Shown here in pieces: positions 8,351-11,564 of a stretch of DNA of 11,564 nt. Each line of letters starts with the position of its first letter. Position 1 is the first letter of the stretch. A model generated the notes under the pieces. It searched no databases. It was given only the letters and a program-made list of their open reading frames with translations, and was not told where the DNA came from. The stretch is taken from contig JAHACE010000011.1 of the NCBI GenBank assembly GCA_018376005.1, positions 1 to 11,564 on the forward strand, written 5' to 3'. The translations under genes and the position numbers were made by a program. The stretch comes from Atopobium sp. (GTDB lineage Bacteria; Actinomycetota; Coriobacteriia; Coriobacteriales; Atopobiaceae).

Positions 8351-8387
8351 TGCGACATTTCGCTCATTTTTGAGGCGGTTTGTCGTA
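8351..8387 (+). terminator. imperfect hairpin after folC, possible operon terminator
   Basis: CGACA (8353-8357) pairs with TGTCG (8381-8385). Inside it, after a 3/3 internal loop, CGCTCA (8361-8366) pairs with TGAGGCG (8371-8377) with one bulged G and a TTTT loop. It begins 9 nt after the folC stop. The tail (TACGATTTAGG) has no real T-run, so it may be a weak terminator, a processing or stability hairpin, or a DNA site. It lies upstream of the next gene, which may therefore have its own promoter, though I could not identify one. Confidence 0.4.
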
Positions 8388-8429
8388 CGATTTAGGAGAG
8401 AACAAAAAGCCAGCAGAAGGGGCTGTCAG

Positions 8430-8861
8430 ATGCAGGAGATTCTTGATCAGATTATTACACCTGAGGTACGTATGGTTATTTACCTCATGGTTATTTGCGT
8501 CGTAATGCTTTATATCCTTTCCATCATCTATGTTATTCGCGATGCTCAGCGTCGTGGCGCAGAGCCTTGGTGGATGTGGGCAGTCATTTCTGTTGTTCCT
8601 GTTGTTGGTCTGCTTGCTTACGTTATTTTGCGTCCAAGCAGCTACCTCATTGACCGTGAGGAGCAGGACTTGGATATTGCCCTTCGTGAGCACCAGCTGT
8701 CTCACTACGGCATTTGCCCTAAGTGCTCCGCTCCAATCGACCGCGATTTTATCGTGTGCCCAATCTGCAATACGCAGGTTAGAAACGTTTGCCCAACATG
8801 CCATCGTCCACTGAACGCAGACTGGAAGGTTTGCCCTTACTGCCGTACTCGCATTCAATAA
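8430..8861 (+). CDS. small membrane protein with C-terminal double zinc ribbon (function unknown)
   Basis: 143 residues. Two hydrophobic segments, about 14-36 and 49-67, are separated by a charged link (RDAQRRGAEPWW). An acidic/basic linker (about 75-92) then leads to a zinc-ribbon tail with four CxxC pairs: CPKC 96-99, CPIC 110-113, CPTC 121-124 and CPYC 135-138. This is the double-zinc-ribbon arrangement. With both ends on the same side, the positive link and ribbons suggest a cytoplasmic metal-binding head on a two-helix anchor. The start is ATG 8430 because AGAAGGGG (8415-8422) sits 7 nt upstream. An in-frame TTG at 8370 would add a basic stretch overlapping the folC hairpin and is unlikely. 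I do not recognise a named family with a known role. It could be a regulatory or scaffold protein, but nothing here shows that. Confidence 0.88.
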   Translation: MQEILDQIITPEVRMVIYLMVICVVMLYILSIIYVIRDAQRRGAEPWWMWAVISVVPVVGLLAYVILRPSSYLIDREEQDLDIALREHQLSHYGICPKCSAPIDRDFIVCPICNTQVRNVCPTCHRPLNADWKVCPYCRTRIQ

Positions 8862-8884
8862 CGTTTGGTTTTGTTCTTTATGAT
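8854..8884 (+). promoter_or_regulatory. weak candidate promoter for thrS
   Basis: TATGAT at 8879-8884 is a good -10. The best -35 match, TTCAAT at 8854-8859, is weak and 19 bp away, overlapping the end of the preceding gene. Transcription from here would give a leader of about 105-110 nt ahead of thrS, enough to hold the structured region at 8915-8964. Confidence 0.3.
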
Positions 8885-8914
8885 GGCAATCTGGTGTTTT
8901 ACAACAGAGACTAT

Positions 8915-8964
8915 GTAGGCGTCTGCTCCTAAGCTCCCGTGTGAGCAGAGTAGGCGCCGCGCCT
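8915..8964 (+). promoter_or_regulatory. structured thrS leader with mutually exclusive pairings
   Basis: A central hairpin pairs TCTGCTC (8922-8928) with GAGCAGA (8943-8949) around a 14-nt loop. It is flanked by two identical copies of GTAGGCG, at 8915-8921 and 8950-8956. The AGGCG of either copy can pair with CGCCT (8960-8964). The right copy makes a compact 5-bp, CCG-loop hairpin followed by GTTTCT, terminator-like; the left copy makes a long-range stem that encloses the central hairpin. Such a switch would suit control of thrS expression. There is no T-box motif here, so if it is regulatory it is not a standard T-box. The pairing was found by eye; no folding energy was computed. Confidence 0.4.
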
Positions 8965-8998
8965 GTTTCTATGAGTATCTACCTCTGAGGGGTTTTAC

Positions 8999-10765
8999 AT
9001 GAAGGTTTTATATAACGACGGCCATGTTGGCGAGATTAACAATCCAGCTGAAGAGCTTGAGGTTATTCGCCACGACGCAGCTCACCTGCTTGCTCAGGCT
9101 TTGAAGCGCCTGTATCCTCACGCACAGTTTGCCTATGGTCCAGCAACCGAAAATGGTTTCTACTATGACGTTGATCTTGGAGACACCAAGGTTAACGAGG
9201 ACGATTTCCCAGCTATTGAAGCTGAGATGAAGAAGATTGCCAAAGAGAACCTTAAGATTGAGACGTTTGAGCTTCCTCGCGATGAGGCTATTGCCTACAT
9301 GAAGGAGCGTGGCGAGTCTTACAAGGTTGAGCACATTGGCGATCTTGCTCCTGACGCACACATCACCTTCTACAAGCAGGGTGAATACGTTGACATGTGC
9401 GTTGGCCCTCACATGCTCTACACCAAGAGTGTTAAGGCCTTCAAGCTGACCAGCATTTCTGGTGCGTATTGGAAGGCCGATAAGAACAACAAGATGCTCA
9501 CCAGGATTTATGGTGTTGCGTTTGGTTCCAAAGAGGAGCTTGCTCAGTACCTCAAGATGATTGAAGAGGCCGAGAAGCGCGACCACAGGAAGATTGGCCG
9601 CGAGATGGAGCTCTTCATGATGTCCGACTTTGGCCCAGGTTCTCCATTCTGGCTTCCAAACGGCATGGCTCTGCGCAACGCTCTGACCGATTACTGGCAT
9701 GAGATGCAGGCTCGCTTTGGTTACCAGGAGGTTCAGACTCCACTGATCCTCTCGCGTTCCCTTTGGGAGACTTCTGGTCACTGGGATCACTACAAAGAGA
9801 ATATGTACACCACCACGGTAGATGAAGAGGACTTTGCAATTAAGCCTATGAACTGCCCTGGTGCATGCTTGATTTACAAGTCCAAGCCACGTTCTTATAG
9901 GGATCTTCCTATGAAGCTGGCTGAGGCTGGTCTTGATCACCGTTACGAGATGAAGGGCGCTCTGCACGGTCTGTTCCGTGTCCGTGAGTTTACTCAGGAC
10001 GATGCACACCTCTTCATCCGCCCTGATCAGATTACTGAGCAGGTCACGGATGCATCTCACCTCATTACCGCTTACTATGCCCAGTTTGGCTTCCCATACC
10101 GCGTTGAGCTTTCTACGCGCCCAGAGGATTCTATGGGTTCTGACGAGGATTGGGAGCGCGCTGAGCAGGGCCTTCGTGACGCACTTGAGTCTATGGGCAT
10201 TGAGTACGTTGTCAACGAGGGTGACGGTGCGTTCTACGGTCCAAAGATTGACTTCCATCTGACCGACTGCCTCGGTCGTTCTTGGCAGTGCGGCACCATC
10301 CAGCTTGACTTCCAGCTGCCTCATAACTTCCAGCTTGAGTACATTGACTCTGACGGTACCAAGAAGCAGCCAATCATGATTCACCGCGCTGGTTTTGGTT
10401 CCTTCGAGCGCTTTATTGGTATTCTGACCGAGAACTACGAAGGCAAGTTCCCTGTCTGGCTGAGCCCATGCCAGGTCAAGGTTCTTCCTGTTTCCGAGAA
10501 GTCTCGCCCTTATGCTCATGAGGTTGCCGAGAAGCTCGCAGCTGCTGGTATTCGCGTTAAGGTTGACGACCGTGACGAGAAGATCGGCTATAAGATTCGT
10601 GAGGCTCGCTCACTTGACCGTGTTCCTTACATGCTCATCCTTGGTGAGCAGGAGGTTGAGGCAGGAAACATTTCTGTTCGCGACCGTTCCAACGAGACTC
10701 ACACCGCAGAGCTTGACGAGTTTATTGCTCAGGTTGTCAAAGAGAATGCTGAGCGCGTTGGTTAA
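8999..10765 (+). CDS. thrS: threonine--tRNA ligase lacking the N-terminal TGS domain
   Basis: Cytoplasmic class II synthetase that charges tRNA-Thr with threonine. The 588 residues are about 55 shorter than E. coli ThrRS, because the N-terminal TGS domain is absent: only about 20 residues precede the editing domain. Editing residues are present: HDAAH (H25, H29) and CVGPH (C134, H138). The catalytic core has the zinc ligands C286 (MNCPG), H337 (DDAHLF) and H462 (IMIHRA), motif 2 around 315-330 and motif 3 GSFERFIGIL (467-476, R471). The C-terminal anticodon-binding domain ends normally. The start is firm: GAGGGG (8987-8992) lies 6 nt before the ATG, and an in-frame TGA at 8972-8974 rules out an upstream extension that would encode TGS. 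The next ORF starts within or just after its end. Confidence 0.97.
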   Translation: MKVLYNDGHVGEINNPAEELEVIRHDAAHLLAQALKRLYPHAQFAYGPATENGFYYDVDLGDTKVNEDDFPAIEAEMKKIAKENLKIETFELPRDEAIAYMKERGESYKVEHIGDLAPDAHITFYKQGEYVDMCVGPHMLYTKSVKAFKLTSISGAYWKADKNNKMLTRIYGVAFGSKEELAQYLKMIEEAEKRDHRKIGREMELFMMSDFGPGSPFWLPNGMALRNALTDYWHEMQARFGYQEVQTPLILSRSLWETSGHWDHYKENMYTTTVDEEDFAIKPMNCPGACLIYKSKPRSYRDLPMKLAEAGLDHRYEMKGALHGLFRVREFTQDDAHLFIRPDQITEQVTDASHLITAYYAQFGFPYRVELSTRPEDSMGSDEDWERAEQGLRDALESMGIEYVVNEGDGAFYGPKIDFHLTDCLGRSWQCGTIQLDFQLPHNFQLEYIDSDGTKKQPIMIHRAGFGSFERFIGILTENYEGKFPVWLSPCQVKVLPVSEKSRPYAHEVAEKLAAAGIRVKVDDRDEKIGYKIREARSLDRVPYMLILGEQEVEAGNISVRDRSNETHTAELDEFIAQVVKENAERVG

Positions 10766-11564
10766 AGAGGCTTCAGACAAAGTGCAGGTTATGGGTGGCA
10801 CCGCGCAGGATGGCGCAGGCGGCACGAAGAGTGTCGGTGCAATCGACGGCGTCAAGCAAACCGTAACTGACGTTGTCGCGCAAACCGTAACCGACGTTGT
10901 CACGCAAACCGCAACCAATGTTGTAGCTGAATACGTAAAAATGACAGGGGCAGGCCGTGCGCGGCTTGTCCCTGTTTCCTATGTAGACGAACTTCTCGCC
11001 ACACTGGTTTCGGGCGGTGTAACCGTCGTGGAGCCGCTTGCTGGCGTGCCCGTTGAGGTGTGCGACATCAAAGGCAGAGCTGCGGCAGGGGAGCTGCTTG
11101 TGGCGGATGTGCGTACGATTGGAGCCGAGTTCAGCCCGGCATGTCGTCTGGGAGCAGAGATCGCAGTAGCCGAGGACGCTCGGGTGCCGGGATATGTTGT
11201 CGTGTGCATGCGGAAGTGCTGCATACCGTGGGTAGCAGAGGCGGTTGAAGCCAAGGCGTGCTCTACAGATGACGTGACGGTTTCTGCTACGGGAGCGGAA
11301 GAGCAGGCGAGTGCACGGGTTTCTCGCCACGCGGCGAGCGACGCAGCGCAGGTGGTTGCCGCGTACCTGGCGTGCCATCCGCGCGTCGAGGTGGTGCGCT
11401 ATCCGGGTCTCAAGACGGACCCGAACTTTGCACGCGCAACATCGCAGCTGGTGGGCGGATTTGGTCCGTACGTGGATTACATGTGGAAAGAATCGCCAGG
11501 TGAATGGCATAGATTTACAGCAACTGATGAAGACGCCAGAACGCAGATTATAAATTTTGAGAGA
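10746..11564 (+). CDS. degenerate Cys/Met-metabolism PLP-enzyme-fold protein, runs off right edge
   Basis: Open for 273 codons from ATG 10746 to the window edge with no stop. Later in-frame starts are GTG 10782 (AAAGAGG at 10764-10770) and ATG 10791. From the first ATG it overlaps thrS by 20 nt. Residues from about 95 align without gaps to the family's large domain (cystathionine gamma-synthase/lyase, O-acetylhomoserine sulfhydrylase): VEPLAGVPVEVCDI matches the ETPTNP..DI region, LLVAD gives the pyridine-nitrogen aspartate (D121), and LGAEIAVAEDAR matches LGADIVxHSATK, placing Arg146 where the PLP lysine should be. A shortened section leads to HPRVEVVRYPGL (211-222) and GGFGPYVDY (237-245), as in the C-terminal domain. 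The first third of the enzyme (phosphate-binding region) is missing and replaced by an octapeptide-repeat segment. PLP catalysis seems unlikely; a decaying gene or a non-catalytic paralogue is possible. Confidence 0.72.
   Translation, partial: MLSALVKEASDKVQVMGGTAQDGAGGTKSVGAIDGVKQTVTDVVAQTVTDVVTQTATNVVAEYVKMTGAGRARLVPVSYVDELLATLVSGGVTVVEPLAGVPVEVCDIKGRAAAGELLVADVRTIGAEFSPACRLGAEIAVAEDARVPGYVVVCMRKCCIPWVAEAVEAKACSTDDVTVSATGAEEQASARVSRHAASDAAQVVAAYLACHPRVEVVRYPGLKTDPNFARATSQLVGGFGPYVDYMWKESPGEWHRFTATDEDARTQIINFER
10857..10928 (+). repeat. three tandem 24-bp repeats within the right-edge ORF
   Basis: Three adjacent 24-bp units start with CAAACCG at 10857, 10881 and 10905. Units 1 and 2 differ at two positions; unit 3 is more diverged. 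In the reading frame they encode QTVTDVVA, QTVTDVVT and QTATNVVA. The period is a whole number of codons, so copy change would keep the frame. They sit exactly where the N-terminal domain of a PLP enzyme would be expected. Confidence 0.9.

Noticed and set aside
8370..8429. N-terminal extension of the zinc-ribbon protein from TTG 8370
   Set aside because: It overlaps the hairpin after folC, encodes an arginine-rich stretch before the first transmembrane helix and has no good ribosome site, whereas ATG 8430 has AGAAGGGG at 7 nt.
9008..10519. Long open frame (503 codons) on the minus strand within thrS
   Set aside because: It is the antisense of a clearly identified ThrRS with intact motifs; the predicted protein has no recognisable domain and arises from the codon use of thrS.
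10857..10928. CRISPR array or mobile-element end
   Set aside because: The 24-bp units are directly adjacent without spacers and keep the reading frame, so they are coding tandem repeats. I saw no transposase or flanking terminal inverted repeat.
10773..11510. 245-codon minus-strand open frame opposite the right-edge ORF
   Set aside because: Rich in Arg, His and Cys as expected from the reverse of a GC-rich coding region, with no domain seen. The plus frame shows an ungapped match to a PLP-enzyme fold, so the plus frame is preferred, although the stop lies outside the window.

Overview
The window looks like a chromosomal housekeeping segment from an anaerobic Gram-positive bacterium of moderate GC. 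A member of the Actinobacteria class Coriobacteriia (Atopobium/Lancefieldella/Olsenella type) is my best guess. That rests on protein style, roughly 50% GC, strong purine-rich Shine-Dalgarno sites and an anaerobe-type formate-tetrahydrofolate gene set. It is an inference, not a database result. All genes except the first fragment lie on the + strand.

Layout: (1) 1-152, minus strand, the N-terminus of a ThiF/TcdA-family E1-like enzyme that runs off the left edge. (2) 153-317, a divergent intergenic region with a perfect 12-bp palindrome and a second inverted repeat. (3) 318-3023, valS, followed by a terminator-like hairpin. (4) 3100-8343, a tightly packed five-gene one-carbon/folate operon: fhs, fchA, folD, folE, folC, with junctions of 1-bp overlap, 1, 21 and 12 bp. 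(5) 8430-8861, a small membrane protein with a double zinc ribbon. (6) 8862-8998, a structured thrS leader. (7) 8999-10765, thrS encoding a ThrRS without the usual TGS domain. (8) 10746 to the right edge, an open reading frame with no stop in the window. It aligns with the central and C-terminal parts of Cys/Met-metabolism PLP enzymes, but has arginine where the PLP-binding lysine should be, and its N-terminal part is replaced by an octapeptide-repeat segment.

How the genes work together: Fhs makes 10-formyl-THF from formate, ATP and THF; FchA cyclises it to 5,10-methenyl-THF; FolD reduces this to 5,10-methylene-THF. FolE starts pterin synthesis from GTP and FolC adds glutamates to retain the folate. 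FolD here lacks the catalytic lysine and glutamine needed for cyclohydrolase activity. This suggests a division of labour in which FchA is the cyclohydrolase and FolD only a dehydrogenase.

The least ordinary parts are the degenerate PLP-fold ORF at the right edge, the FolD/FchA split, and a thrS leader with two identical 7-nt segments that compete for one partner. I found no CRISPR array, mobile element, tRNA or rRNA, and no clear novel defence or other system.
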